A stretch of DNA of 64,000 bases, from assembly GCF_047511655.1 (NCBI RefSeq), contig NC_133398.1:52829638-52893637 (forward strand), in the 5' to 3' direction. The DNA is from Castor canadensis. Lineage: Eukaryota; Chordata; Mammalia; Rodentia; Castoridae. Shown here in pieces: positions 24,161 to 36,409 of this stretch (within the stretch, counting starts at the first letter, position 1; every line of letters starts with the position of its first letter). Below the pieces are notes generated by a model that searched no databases, was not told where the DNA came from, and saw only the letters and a list, made by a program, of their open reading frames with translations. The position numbers and the translations under genes are program-made.

Positions 24161-24509
24161 TTGTTTGGAGGTTGCTTTCTGCCTGCCGCTAACGCGCGGG
24201 CCGTGGGGAAGATGCTTGAAGGGACAAATTACTTCAGCGGAAACGGTGTGGGGCGTTATTTTATGGGGTACACAGCAGAAATCATCTTAAGGCAGTATTT
24301 TATGGGCTACACGGTGGAAATTGTCTAAAAGCAGTATTTTACGGAGCTTCCGCCTTCAGGGCAGTTCACACTCATTTCTTGCAGAACTGGGACTTTGGGC
24401 TGAGCCGAAAGTGCTCCAAGGCTTGACTCTGTGATTCCCAGAGAAATGCTGTCTTATTTCAGCCGACCTACCTACCTACTTTTCCATCCTCTCCTCTCCC
24501 CTCTCCTTC

Positions 24510-24605
24510 TCCTATTTATTTATTTATTTATGCGATGCTGGGGATCCAACCCAGGGACCCATGGGAGGTAAGTGCTCTACCACTGAGCTACATTCCTAGC
24601 CCTGA
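24510..24605 (-). repeat. ID-like monomer with TTTA repeat
   Basis: A short (TTTA)n is followed by gatgctggggatccaaccca and gtgctctaccactgagctac. This is the ID variant with a 'gggatccaaccc' box, distinct from the commoner 'gggtttgaactc' type. It lies in PLIN2 intron 1. Confidence 0.75.
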
Positions 24606-24903
24606 GTCTTTGTCTTACCCTGGATTGTAACCAGTTTGACGTTTTTGTGAACAGATTTTGCCTTTCAAAAGGCAATTCTAAACATGACACCAGCTTCCCT
24701 TTGCTGGCAGAACAGTGTGCACAGAGAAGTCCTGAAGCCTTACCTTGCCTGGGAGGTGTTTGCCCAGGGACGACTCACAGCTAGAGCATGGGAAGGCCAC
24801 ACTGAGCTGGACTGAATTTTTCTCTACTTTAAAATGAGCATTTGCTCATCTGGCATCTGGGAGTCTAATCCCAGGTGTTCTGAAATAAATTTCTCTTCCA
24901 CAG

Positions 24904-24957
24904 GCTGCTTCTTCACCAGGAGGAATAATGGCGTCTGTTGCAGTTGATCCCCAACTG
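24904..24957 (+). CDS. PLIN2: PLIN2 coding exon 1 (5' UTR tail and residues 1-10)
   Basis: The acceptor cttccacag precedes 24 nt of 5' UTR. The ATG at 24928 opens [10 protein letters not shown], and the exon ends in phase 0 at the donor gtagga. A tiny first coding exon of this kind is the usual perilipin 2 layout. Confidence 0.9.
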
Positions 24958-27900
24958 GTAGGATTTTTAAATAGCTATTTTCTTGACTCTTTTCTCTCCT
25001 TGTGTGTTTCGAAAAGCTAATTTCAGCCTGTCTTTGGTTGCAGACTGTCATGACAAGGGTGGCCAACCTGCCCTTGGTGAGCTCCACATATGACCTCGTG
25101 TCCTCGGCCTATGTCAGTACAAAGGATCAGTATCCCTACTTGAAGTCTGTCTGTGAGATGGCAGAGAAGGGTGTGAAGACCATGACTTCGGTGGCTGTGA
25201 CAAGTGCTCTGCCCATCATCCAGAAACTAGAGCCACAAAGTGAGTTCAGATTTTCCCCTCAAGATTTAGTGCAAGGGATGGCCCTAAGTGCACATTGGTC
25301 ACATGAAGGAGTCCCCAGCCCTTCCTGAGGCACAGACTGCCTTTACCTAAAGACTGTTGGTGACCTTCATTGTCACAGAAGGCCTGCTTCATAGTCATGG
25401 CAGATGTTTACAATATTTAGCGAGAAATTTCCCAAGATAACCCTGGGTTAGTAGCTGAGATCACCAAGGAAAGCATCCATGGAGTGAACTGAAGTAACTG
25501 ACTTTCTTGGGACCATACAGTAGAAATCAACTTACTTATTTTATTAATTTTGTGGTGCTGGGGTTCAAACTCTAGTGTATGCTGAGAAAGCACTTTTCCA
25601 CTGAGCTGCATCCCCAGCCCTTTTTTTTTTTTTAATATTTTCTATTTAATTTTTGTTTTGTTTTTTGGTCGGACTGGGGTTTGAACTTAAGGCTTTTTGC
25701 TTGCAAAGCAGATGCTCACTGCTTGAGCCATACCTCCAGTCCATTTTGCTCTGGTTATTTTGGTCATGGGATCTAGAGAACTATTGCCCAGGCTGGCCTG
25801 GCACCACAATCCTCCCAATCTTAACCTCTAAAGTAACTAGGGTTTACAGGATGAGACATTGGCCCCCTGCTCCCAACTTGTATATTTTATCAAAATAAAA
25901 AATAGACACCCAGTGTATTGGCGCACTTGTAATCCCAGGCACATGAAAGTTTTAGGAGTACTGAAAATTTGAGGCCAGACTAAGCAACTTTGTTTGTAAA
26001 TAAACAAATAAATTCAGTAAAACACTTGCCTAGCATGTGGGAGATCCTGGGTTCAATCCCCAGCATGCAAAAAGAAGAAAGAAATCTCCTGTATTTACTT
26101 ACAGTTCTTATTTCCCCCATCTTTCCCTAGGCAATTACATTTGCTTATTTTGGACATTTTATACAAGCATAAGTAAAATATGTGGTCTTTTGTGACTGGC
26201 TTCTTTCACTTAGCATAATGTTTTGTAGATTCATCCTCATTGTAACATTATATCAATACTTTGTCCCTTTTTATTGTGGAATATTACTACATTGTGTAGA
26301 TAAACCATATTTTATTCATTCATCAGTGGGTGGACACTTGGGTTGCCTCTGTTTTTGGGGGGTGATGAGTAATGAGTCTGTGACATTTGTGTACAACATG
26401 GCTGCACCATTTTACATTCCCAGTGTTCCAATTTCTCCACAACATGCATGAACTGCTTTTGAATAAGGATTTATATCATTCCCCTAAATGGTTAAGTCAG
26501 GGGCTTCTGCGATTATAAGGAACCTTTAAAGACCAGCTATTCCACTAGTGCTAATTCTCAAGTGAATTTGGTGTGAATTCTTGGCTAGCTCTTCCTTAGG
26601 AGGAAGATTAGACTAGAGTAAGCCTCATGAAGGAGATCCACAGTGGTGTTTCCTACTGAGAACCCAAAATGTTCTGCTATGTACTGACTGTACTGCTGTG
26701 TACTGAATTAAATACATGAATTAAGCAGGGATTAAGCTAGAAGGAAGTGCTACTTTTGAGAGTTTTCAGATACCTTATTCTCCAAATTAGGGAAGCCTGC
26801 TTATTACTCTTGGCATTAACATGAATAGTCAGTTGATGAGGAAAAGTCTTCTTAGCCAACTTCCTACCTGGCCTCTGCTACTTCTCCCTCCTCATACCCC
26901 CTGTTTCCCTGGCAGTGGAAGTAAGCTGCCAGCAACATGCCAAGTCTATCTGAACTGGAAAAACCAGGCAGTGCTTCTAATAAGGCTTAAGCAATAAGTT
27001 AAATTCATATGGGATCATTCTGTACCCGTGGTATTACATGAACGTTTTCCCATCTGTGAATCTTGCAGTTGCTGCTGCCAACACTTATGCCTGTAAGGGA
27101 CTGGACAGGATCGAGGAGAGACTGCCGATTCTGAATCAGCCAACAACCCAGGTGAGCTTGGGATAAAAGTGGTGGGGCTTGCCACTTGGCATGTTTACAT
27201 GTTTTATTTAGTACAGGCTGTGTGTGCCACAAATGCACAAATACATATTTGTTTCCTTAACTGGTTCTGGATGTATTTTTGAAAGTTAGGCCACTCCCTT
27301 ACTTCCTGAACTGCTGTGGTTGTGTCTACAAAACAGAGAAGAAGTAGCCACCTTTAGCTAGAATACTTTTAGTCTGATGTCTATCATTTTGTGACTTTGT
27401 CCCTGCTGATGAAATTGGTTTCTCAGGTAAGTGATTCTCAGCCAGGTGCAGTGGTACATGCCTGTAAATTCCAGTTACTGAGGAGGACTGAGCGCTTGAG
27501 GCCAGCCTGTGCTACAAGGACTGTTTTGACCTTGTTTCAAAACAAAATAGAAAAGGCTGGCATTACTTAATGGTATTACTTAATGGCATTACTTGCCTAA
27601 TATGAGTGAAGCACTGGGCTCAATCCCCAGTACTGCAAAAAAACAAAAACAGAAAAGAAAACTGATTTCCCATGTGGTATCAGATACACACAGAAGTGGT
27701 ATTTGGCAGGTTTTCTCACTTAGTCTGGTGCAGGGCTGATAAGGGAGTACCATGCATACTGGCAGGCAGTCAGGGTTGACAGAAATGATAGCTTTATCCA
27801 TCCCGGTGATCCCTTGTTTCAGATAAAGTCCTGAAATTTTCTTTAAGGTTAACACTATAGCATGGCACAAAGTGACAAAGTGAGGAGGAAAGCTGGCTCT

Positions 27901-30900
27901 GTCTTTCATGGTTTAATAAGTTTAGTTTACAACCTTTAGAATGCTTGTGTGCATCTCTTTAAAAGTTTTGCTTCACTTATGTTGCTTGAGACTAGTCTAA
28001 TGGTAGGAGTTATTTTCCATTTTGGATATTTTGTTTAAAGTTTGGTGATTTGTATAAGAATTTTAAAAGTCAACTTACCTTATTAAAATAAGAAAAAAGG
28101 ACTGGACATGTGACTCAAGTGGTAGAGCACTTGCCTTACAAGAACAAATTGCTGAGCTCAAATCCCAGTACTGCCAAAAAAAAAAAAATTAAAATAAGCA
28201 AAGAAAGGATAGGTTATTGAAAGACAAAAGCTTTAGTAAAGACCTTACTTCTTAGGAAAGAGAAGCTTTTCTGAGACTCATTATGTAGCCAAGTCTGAAC
28301 TCAAAACCATTTTTTCTTCCCTTTTGATATTGGGCATGCTAGGCAAATGCTGTATGACCTGAAAAGTGAATTGCAAGAATACTTGTAGAATTCTGGCTAT
28401 ATGGTTAAGTTGGAAGAAACAAAATTCTGTTCCCCCGCCCCGCCCCCCGCTCCAGTACTGGGGATCAAACCCAGGAGCAGAACATTCTAGATTCTAGGCA
28501 CACATTCTGTCTACCACTGAGCTTCAGTCCAAGCCCTTAAATGCATTTTTTACTTTAGGATATTTTCTACTGATGATGGAATTTTTAAGACAACTCCTGT
28601 ATAAGTCAAGGAATATCTGTATTAAATACACAATAGACTATATGTGCTAATTTAAGGGATGTCAGATCTAACTGGGCATGGTCGTGCACACTTGTAGTCC
28701 TAGCTACTTAGGAGAATGAAGCAGGAGTATCCCCTGAACTGAAGAATTCAAGACCAGCCTGGGCAACAGTGAGACTCTGACTCTTAAAAAAAAAAAAATT
28801 AAGTCAGATTTGGAATTTCATTTCTTTCCTCTTTTGTGTTAGGAAGAATTTCTATCCAAAATGAGCATGAGCTCCTAGTCCAATAAGTAGCTCACCCAGG
28901 CTAGCTCCAACTTGAAATCCTCCTGCCTCGAGTTTCCCAAGTGCTTGTGCCATCATGCATGGCTTACCTTTTTAACCCTGTCACACAATAAAAGATAATT
29001 CAGGCCAGGTGTGGTGGCTCATGCCTGTCATCCTAGCTACTTAGGAGGCAGAAATCAGGAGGATCAAGATTCTAGGCCAGCCCCAGCAAATAGTTCATGA
29101 GACCCTATCTCAAAAATACCCAATACCAAAAAAGGGTTGGCAGAGTAGCTCAAGTGCTAGAGTGTCTGCCTAGCAAACTTGAAGACCCCAGTACTTGCAA
29201 AAAAAAAAAATCAAATGTAATTAGATTTATAAATTAAGTTGTTTATCTTAAAGCCAGGCATTGTAGTGCACATGTGTAATCCTGGCTTCAAAGAAGGACT
29301 GAGAAAAGTTGGGAAAAGTCAGTTTGAGCCTATCTCAAAAAACAAAATACAAAAGAAGGCTAGGGAAGCTATTTTCTTTCTCTTTGTTTGGCTGTACTGG
29401 GGTTTGAACTCTGGATCTCCTGCTTGCTAGGCAGGAGCTCTACCACTTGAGCCATGTCCCCCATGTCCCTTGCTCAAAGGTATTTTTTCCTGTATTAAAA
29501 GTGACACTGTAAGAAAATAACACACACACACACACACACAGAGTGACACTGGACTAAGTCAGGATCTAGGTTTTCAGTCTACCCTTCACGTGTGATACTG
29601 GACAAATCATCACTTTATGAAGTGGCTTTTGAAACTACCTTCTGCCGGGAGCTGGTGGCTCATGCCTGTAATCCTAGCTACTCAGAGGCAAAGATCAGGA
29701 GGATTGTGATTCAAAGCCAGCTCAGGCAAATAGTTTGTGAGATCCTTTCTCAAACTATACCAAACTCAAAACAGGGCTGGCGAGTAACTCAAGTGGTAGA
29801 GCGCCTGCCTAGCAAGCTTGAGGCCCTGAGTTCAAACCCCAGTAATTCCAAAAAAGAAACCTACCTTCTGTGCCTCAGAGGCCTAGAGGAAATCTTTCAT
29901 GGCCCCTTTCTCCCCACCCCCCAACATAGAAAGAAGAGCCATGCATTAGTTCAGTTGGACTCAGAGCCTAGACCACTCTGTCCCAGTCAGCTTCTCCTTT
30001 GTTTCCCTTCTAGCAACTTAGAACTCACTAATAGTTGGTTTATTTCTTTAGTATCATCCTCAGTTGGAAAATACTTATATAGTATTTGATCAGAACTGAA
30101 GCCAATCAAGTCTGCAGAGCTATAATTTTGTTGTTGTTCAGGAAGAAAAGGAGAGTCCCCTGTACCAGTCTGTACCTTCTTTATGCTTAAACAAAGAAGG
30201 AAGGCAAGTAGCCTTTTTCATAGGCTACCTTTGGGTGCTGTGACTGGAGCTTGGGCAGGCTGGTTTGGAGAGTTCTACATGAGACAGCTATCTGAGAGCA
30301 CTTCAGTAGGATGGAGAGCTAGCAGCTTTGTCTGTGTGTTGGCTTTCTGGAGCCATGTGCCAAGGGCAGGGTGTGCATGGTTCATACGTGAATGTTCTTA
30401 GACAGACATAGCTGTCTTAGCATGCCATTCTTCTCGGAGTACTCCTTGTGTGTCCACTAAGTTTCATCTAGTTTAACTTAGGTTGAGAAATTGACAAATT
30501 GCATGTCTGTTTATCTCATCTGCACCTCTAATGAGCCTTGAGGAGTGGCAGGTGGAGCAAATAGATAAGGAATTCAGGTTCATTGAATTTTAGTGACTTG
30601 CCTAAGACCTAGAGGTAGAGATGAAAGAACCAGATTCCTTCCTTACCTGTGCAGACTTTGTAAGACCATACCTGTAAGAAACATGTTTCTTGTAAACCAG
30701 TTGATCTGCTTTTCTACTTGTAGGTTGTTGCCAATGCTAAAGGTGTTGTGACAGGGGCAAAAGATGCTGTGACAACTACTGTGACTGGAGCCAAGGATTC
30801 AGTAGCCAGCACCATCACAGGGGTGATGGACAAGACCAAAGGAGCAGTGACTGGCAGTGTGGAGAAGACCAAGTCTGTGATCAATGGCAGCATTAACACA

Positions 30901-33900
30901 GTTTTGGGAAGTCGCATGGTGCAGCTTATGAGCAGTGGAGTAGAAAATGCACTCACTAAATCAGAGCTGCTGGTGGACCAGTACCTGCCTCTCACTCAGG
31001 AAGAACTAGGTAATAGAATTTTTATCTTGAAATAATGTTTTATGTCTCAAGCTACTCTTTTTAATACAGCATTATTGAGAGACTTCCTGTACCAAAAAAT
31101 TCACCTGCTTTCAGTCTACATTTACAGAGTTGCACAGCAATCACCACAATCCAGTTTTAGAGCCCTCCTGCCTGTTTGCAGTTAATCTTCATTTCCTTCC
31201 CCAGGCAAAAGCTAATCTTTCTGTCTATAGATTTTCCTTCTTAGAGCAGTCTTAAGTTTCAGATTGAATTAGTGTCAAAAAAAAATATGTTTTGAAGGTG
31301 GCTTGTTTGTTTTTAGCGGGCTGCTTTACAGAACCATTAAATGGTATCCCTGAATCATCACTAGTGCCTGTTGTGTGACGGGCACTGTGTTGCTGAAGAG
31401 GTTCACGCTAGTGGGGAGAAGAATGAGTAGGTGCATGTAATGTGTATCAGATTCAATAACATTTAGGGTGCTCAAGCCCAGCAGCAGATTCGCAGTTCTG
31501 AGAGTGTGGGTAGAATGCATGAAGTGAAAACCCAGGTAGAGGCCACTTACCTGGCCTCTTATCACTTACTTACAGCTGTGATCTGTTAAGTTTTGTTGTC
31601 CCTTCTTTTCAGAAAAAGAAACAAAAAAAGTTGAAGGGTTTGATGTGGTTCAGAAGCCAAGTTATTATATTAGACTGGGCTCCCTGTCTACCAAGCTTCG
31701 CTCACGTGCCTACGAGCAGGCTGTCAGCAAGGTTAAAGATGCTAAGCAAAAAAGCCAAGAGACTATTTCTCAGCTCCATTCTACTGTTCACTTGGTGAGT
31801 TAAAAAACAAACTTCAATTTTAAGGTATCTGTATCTGAAGTAAGTTTATCTTGAGGGAGGAGAGTAAATGCTGTCATGAAGTCCAAGAATTGCAATCTTG
31901 CTTAGTGAATAGCCCAATAGAAAAATGGACAGTGTATAGACAATTCACAGAAAAGGAAGTATAAATGCTGAAAATATGAAGCGATACTAATTTGACTCTG
32001 AGGTGTGAAACATCTGTCTCTCCTTCTTACGTGAGCAGAATTCAAAGCTATTGGCCCTGATGTAGAGAAAGCAGTGCTTATCCATTTCTGGAAGACTCAA
32101 GGGCCTGTTCTAGAAATGCTATAAACACATCTATACCTTGAATGATTTTACTAGTTAAATTAATCACAATAGACCATTGTGTAACCATTAACATTGCCAA
32201 ACTGTAGAACATTATGTACTGTACTTGGAAAAGGAAATAGGTGCCTGGCAACAAGAAAGAGGAAGGTTGCATTTTGTCTATTTTTATGATTCTAACTTAA
32301 GTTTTTACCTGTGTTAAACTGGAGGTAATTTGGGAGTTAGTAGTTTAATAGAGGCAGTAAAGAGCTACTACTTTCACATATTGATAATAATATCATTTAC
32401 ATTTATTGATACACTTGCACATATCAATAATAGCAAAGATAGCAAGGATAGCTTTCATTGTACTTAAAGAAATTCTTGGCTCCTGTCTTTGTTGCTTATT
32501 TTTCATTAGCTATAAACAGGCTAATATGAATGACTATGTTCCCTTGTGTTATTTCATTGTATTCTAGATTGAATTTGCCAGGAAGAATGTGCATAGTGCC
32601 AACCAGAAAATTCAGGATGCTCAGGGTAAGCTCTACGTCTCGTGGGTGGAGTGGAAGAGAAGCATCGGCCATGATGAAAGTGATGAATCCCATTGTGTTG
32701 AGGTAAAATGACTAGCATAGTCATTCATCACAGTTTCTGAGGAGGGCCTTGTCAGACTTTTCATTTCAATTGTCCCATAATGTCTCTTAGAATACTCTTC
32801 CATCGAAAGCATGAACAATATTTTGTACATAGGTTGCTTATTTCATGGCAGAAAAGCAACACTAACAACCGGTAGATACACATTTTACCCCAAGACACAC
32901 AAAGGCCTTTCCCTTATAATGGATACAGACTAATAGGGAATATAAGCCTGGTGTTTTTCCAGGAGATAATTTAGGAAGGTCACCTAGATCTGGGTGCTGT
33001 GGCTCACATCTGTAATCCTAGCTACTCAGGCGGCAGAGATCAGGAAGATCGCAGTTTGAAGCTAGCTCTGGAAAATAGTTCCACAAGACCCTATCTCAAA
33101 AAACCCTTCACAAAAACAGGGCTGGTGGAGTAGCTTGAAGTGAAGGCCCTGAGTTCAAGCCTTCATAACTTCATATTTTTTACAGTACTGTAAAAAATAA
33201 AAAAAGGTCACTTAGGACAGCCTTGGGGTAGGTGGCTTCTGGAAGAGATGAATGTAGAATTGAGAACTAGTGAAAGGGCAGTAAGGGGACTGTTGTTACA
33301 GACAAAAATTTGCACATGGTAGTCCTAAAAAGTGATTCTTCGTGTTCTAAAAGCTAGTATGCATTTGATTTAGAAATTAGTATTGTTTATTCATATTGTA
33401 TCATCTTATTAGAGAAGAATATATAAATTATACTACTATCATGGAGGATATTTTTATTCTCTCAGGTCTCCCCTGTCTGTCATGTTTTTTCAGCTTAAGA
33501 TGATGTACTTGGGCTGGGTGCCTGTGGCTCACGCCTATAATCTTAGTTACTCAAGAAGCAGAGATGAGGAGGATCATGATTCAAAGCGAGCCTAAGCAAA
33601 CAGTTCTCGAGACCCTCTCTTGAAAAAACCCTTCACAAAAAAGGGCTGGCAGAGTGGCTTAAGGTGTAGGCCCTGAGTTCAAGCCCCAGTACTGCAAAAA
33701 AAAAACCAAAAAACAGATGGTGAACTTTGGAGACTTGGACACTAGTTCAAATCCCTCACTAGCTATTTTCTAGCTGTTGACTGGGCAAATTAACATCTAA
33801 GCTTATACTCATAGCTGTGAAATATGAATAATACTGCTATACTCACGGTGTTTATGAAGATTATAAAAAGTCAGTTGACATATGTGGTGGGCACTGAGTA

Positions 33901-34373
33901 GCTTACTGTGAATAAAATCATATGTAGCACTGTTGAATCCACTGGTAAATCTTAACTTGCTTTATTTTTAGCACATCGAGTCACGTACTTTGGCTATTGC
34001 CCGAAACCTGACTCAGCAACTCCAGACGACATGTCAAAGCCTTCTGTCCAATGTCCAAGGGTTACCACAGCACATTCAAGATCAGACCAGCCACTTGGGG
34101 GTGATGGCAGGTGACATCTACACAGTGTTCCGCAACGCTGCCTCCTTTAAGGAAGTGTCTGATGGCCTCCTCACTTCTAGCAAGGGGAAGCTGCAGAAAA
34201 TGAAAGAATCTTTAGATGACGTGATGGATTATGTTGTTAACAACACTCCTGTCAACTGGCTGGTAGGTCCCTTTTATCCTCAGCCTACTGAGTTTCAGAA
34301 TGCTCAGGAACAACCTGCAGAGATGGACACCATCAGCCAGGAGGCCCCAACTTCTGAGCACAAAACTCACTAA
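24928..34373 (+). CDS. PLIN2: Perilipin 2 (adipophilin), spliced CDS, complete
   Basis: PLIN2 coats cytosolic lipid droplets and shields stored triacylglycerol and cholesteryl ester from lipases. The frame joins 24928-24957, 25044-25239, 27069-27151, 30724-31009, 31613-31794, 32568-32702 and 33972-34373, giving 1314 nt and 437 residues, the same length as human PLIN2. Every junction is GT/AG and the phases agree. Residues about 1-100 form the PAT region ([14 protein letters not shown] is visible). About 104-190 carries threonine/glycine-rich 11-mer amphipathic repeats ([27 protein letters not shown]) that bind the droplet surface. About 200-410 is the C-terminal helical bundle, followed by a short tail ending SEHKTH. 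The start has A at -3 and G at +4. No stop or frameshift was found, so the gene looks functional. Assignment rests on recognised family sequence; residue 10 is Leu where human has Pro. Confidence 0.97.
25044..25239 (+). CDS. PLIN2: PLIN2 coding exon 2 (residues 11-76, PAT region)
   Basis: The acceptor ggttgcag and donor gtgagt flank 196 nt, phase 0 in and phase 1 out. It encodes the strongly conserved PAT stretch, including [19 protein letters not shown] and [11 protein letters not shown]. The preceding intron is only 86 nt long. Confidence 0.95.
25240..27068. other. PLIN2 intron with SINEs and an old L1 piece
   Basis: SINEs: ID-like monomer (minus) 25545-25620; dimer (minus) about 25650-25865; dimer (plus) about 25905-26070. 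26180-26460 resembles an old L1M 3' part on the minus strand (cacttagcataatgttttgt, tattgtggaatattac, cattcatcagtgggtggaca). The remainder is unassigned. Confidence 0.65.
26150..26460 (-). mobile_element. Old L1M fragment
   Basis: Minus-strand L1 ORF2 end and 3' UTR landmarks are visible in the plus text as ctggcttctttcacttagca, ttattcattcatcagtgggt and acacttgggttgcctct. Confidence 0.7.
27069..27151 (+). CDS. PLIN2: PLIN2 coding exon 3 (residues 76-103)
   Basis: 83 nt between acceptor aatcttgcag and donor gtgagc, phase 1 in and phase 0 out. It reads [20 protein letters not shown] after the split Ile codon, which is the end of the PAT region. Confidence 0.95.
27152..30723. other. PLIN2 intron dense in SINEs
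   Basis: Plus-strand dimers lie at about 27440-27640, 29003-29205 and 29645-29860. Plus-strand monomers lie at 28100-28190, 28670-28795 (B1-like) and 29250-29360. Minus-strand monomers lie at 28440-28535, 28880-28970 (B1-like) and 29385-29465. A (CA)n run lies at 29520-29540. The remainder is unassigned and I see no second gene. Confidence 0.75.
30724..31009 (+). CDS. PLIN2: PLIN2 coding exon 4 (residues 104-199, 11-mer repeats)
   Basis: 286 nt, phase 0 in and phase 1 out, between acceptor cttgtag and donor gtaata. It holds the Thr/Gly/Ala-rich 11-residue repeats that fold as amphipathic helices on droplets, then [20 protein letters not shown]. The donor is weaker than consensus (gtaata). 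A read-through frame would meet a stop shortly after it. Confidence 0.95.
31020..31612. other. PLIN2 intron with old L1-like stretch
   Basis: 31055-31260 resembles a minus-strand old L1 3' UTR (attcacctgctttcagtcta, cagagttgcacagcaatcac). The rest is unassigned. Confidence 0.45.
31613..31794 (+). CDS. PLIN2: PLIN2 coding exon 5 (residues 199-259)
   Basis: 182 nt, phase 1 in and phase 0 out, with acceptor ttcttttcag and donor gtgagt. It encodes the start of the C-terminal helical region ([20 protein letters not shown], then [17 protein letters not shown]). Confidence 0.95.
31795..32567. other. PLIN2 intron, no recognised element
   Basis: Unique-looking AT-rich intron; I see no repeat or exon. 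Confidence 0.5.
32568..32702 (+). CDS. PLIN2: PLIN2 coding exon 6 (residues 260-304)
   Basis: 135 nt, phase 0 at both ends, with acceptor tattctag and donor gtaaaa. It contains IEFARKN and [13 protein letters not shown] of the C-terminal bundle. Because it is symmetric in phase, skipping it would keep the frame. Confidence 0.95.
32703..33971. other. PLIN2 last intron with two dimer SINEs
   Basis: Plus-strand B1-ID dimers lie at about 32985-33205 (gtggctcacatctgtaatcc, ggagtagcttgaagtgaagg) and 33508-33710 (gtggctcacgcctataatct, tggcttaaggtgtaggccct). The remainder is unassigned. Confidence 0.75.
33972..34373 (+). CDS. PLIN2: PLIN2 terminal coding exon (residues 305-437 and stop)
   Basis: It follows acceptor tatttttag and encodes [20 protein letters not shown] through the last helices and a hydrophilic tail, ending ACTCAC-TAA. 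It contains the NWLVGPFYP motif that packs the C-terminal domain. Confidence 0.95.
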   Translation, partial: HIESRTLAIARNLTQQLQTTCQSLLSNVQGLPQHIQDQTSHLGVMAGDIYTVFRNAASFKEVSDGLLTSSKGKLQKMKESLDDVMDYVVNNTPVNWLVGPFYPQPTEFQNAQEQPAEMDTISQEAPTSEHKTH

Positions 34374-34702
34374 ACCCGTCGTTACCATCAGTGCCTAATG
34401 TAGTCACATGACACCTTGTTATGTTGAAATTAACCTGCAGGTGACTAAATTGGAAAAGCAGCTAGCCAGGGAAAAGGTCCTCAGCTGTAGTCATTTCCAG
34501 CTGAATGAAGACCTTTAAAGTTTCTGCCATTAACAGATGGATTTTGTTTACCTGGCTGTAAGTAAAGAATGTTAGGTTTGTCAAGAGTTTAGCTAGAACT
34601 CATTCACAAAAAAGTTCAAGTGCACTTATGGTCTTATTCTTTGGCATTTGTGTTGCTACTGTTAATGTCTGTTTGTATGCAATAAAAACACCTTCATGTG
34701 GG
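34374..34702 (+). terminator. PLIN2: PLIN2 3' UTR and poly(A) signal
   Basis: About 310 nt of unique 3' UTR follows the stop. A canonical AATAAA at 34681-34686 is followed by a GT-rich stretch (tgtgggctctgg), so cleavage should occur near 34700. No repeats interrupt the UTR. Confidence 0.85.
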
Positions 34703-36400
34703 CTCTGGTATAAACTGGTGCTTGCTCTGGTACAGTCTTTGGTTTATCTCATGATACATGCTTGTATATCTTGATTTTAGTTTTTTATTCTTTATAAAGC
34801 AATGCCACCTTGGAATACAATAAAACTCACAGCAGAATAGAGCAGTTTTCTGCTGCTTGTCCCATGTGCTTTGTGTGTTGCTTCCATAGAGCTGCAGCTT
34901 CTGTATGACAGGGTTATTAACATACATACATGGATCCCAAATGGGCTGTTGAGGAATTTGGCAGGGTAATAGCGCTGGAAGACTAATGTTACAAGTGGAA
35001 TGTTTGATAACAAATTTCAAAAAGATTAAAAGGTAATGTGAGGCCAGGGGCAGTGGTGTGCTACTCAGGAGGCTGAGGATCACTTGAGCCTAGGAGTCGT
35101 GACCAGCCTGGGCAGCATAGATCCCATGTAACTGACACTTTTTTTTGTCCCTTTCCAGTACTTGAACTTGCTGGGCAGGTGCTTTACCACTTGAGCCATG
35201 CCCCCAACCCTAGATGCCCATCTAAGAAGGAAGAAAGGGAGGGAAGGGAGGGAGGGCAGAGAGGAAAGAAAAAAGAAAAAAATGCTAATATGCACATTCA
35301 AATTAGGTGACCTTCCCTTCATTTGCCAATTTCCCCCTCCCTGAGAGTGGATTTTTAAGCCAGTAGAAAGACCTAGTCACAGCTGATTGCCTTGTCGGAA
35401 AGGAACCAAAACTACAAGGAAGGGAGTGAGTGGTTATTTACACCAGTTTTATCTTAAGATAATAGCTATTTCTTGCCAAGGTGCCAGTTAAAGTGTGAGC
35501 CTTAAAGTGAGATTGTTCAGTGTCTACTTTTAGCTGGGTTTAACTTACTGTGTTACTGTTTTGGGGAAAGTAACCTCAGTGAGGCACCTACAGGAAATCA
35601 TGTGGGATTAATCAGAAGTAATAAGACTTCTGGCTGCCTGTAGAAAAGGAATGTTTTTACCTCCTGCCTAGGGTATTCAGACTTCTAGCTTCTTTAGTGG
35701 TATTGAGTCATTTAGGACCAGTCATGACTTCCTTACCACAAGCTGCAGCATGTCAAACTGCTTCAAAAACAAATAATAAAACTTATGAAATAGAGCTACA
35801 TGCTTCTGCCTCTCCTAAAAGCTGAGCTGGGTTGCCCTTCAGCTGAGCTGGGTTGCCTTGAAGAGAACTGTGTCTAAGTCAAATTTGTCTCTTCTTTCTA
35901 CCTTGCTTCACACCTTTTTCCAGTGAAAACAAAGAAGGATATAACTTTACATGCTCTTTTGGTATAAATGAGTATCAAGGATTTTTATCAAGTTAAAAAG
36001 TGTTTTTTCCATGTAACTCCAGGGTTGAGAAGGGAGAGCAGGGACACATGAACGTAATTGAAACTGTTCTTTTTTTTTAAATTATTGTACTGGGAGTACA
36101 TTGTGACATTTATAAAAGTTCTTACTTTAATGGTGCTTTCTAAATTGTTTTGCAGATAGGGAGCTGATGCCTTCTGGGAAGGGTGGACTTTCATGATTTA
36201 TGGGCTTTCAGGATGGAGTCTTCCCATTTGCCTCCCTGACTGTCCTCAGTGATTGGCATTTTCTAGAATGTTTGCCCCTTACAATTTTTTTCTTAGTCCA
36301 AATTATACATAATACTGCCCCTCAGTGTCTCAAAACTGCAAGGTGGTATTTCCTGGTTTATTCTTTTTTTTTTTAATTCTCTTAGTTTATTCGGATTGAC
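34703..36400. other. Intergenic DNA downstream of PLIN2
   Basis: Recognisable parts are a B1-like plus fragment at 35045-35125, an ID-like minus monomer at 35150-35215 and a purine-rich GGAA-type tract at 35225-35282. The rest has no gene or repeat I can name. Confidence 0.5.
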
Positions 36401-36409
36401 TGGAAAATT

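Noticed and set aside
23499-24290. Several open stretches on both strands in the PLIN2 CpG island
   Set aside because: GC-rich DNA has few stops; none resembles a protein, and PLIN2 coding begins at 24928.
25002-25328. 108-codon frame starting before the PLIN2 exon and reading past its end
   Set aside because: It is the true exon 25044-25239 plus read-through into intron on both sides; splice sites and phase define the exon.
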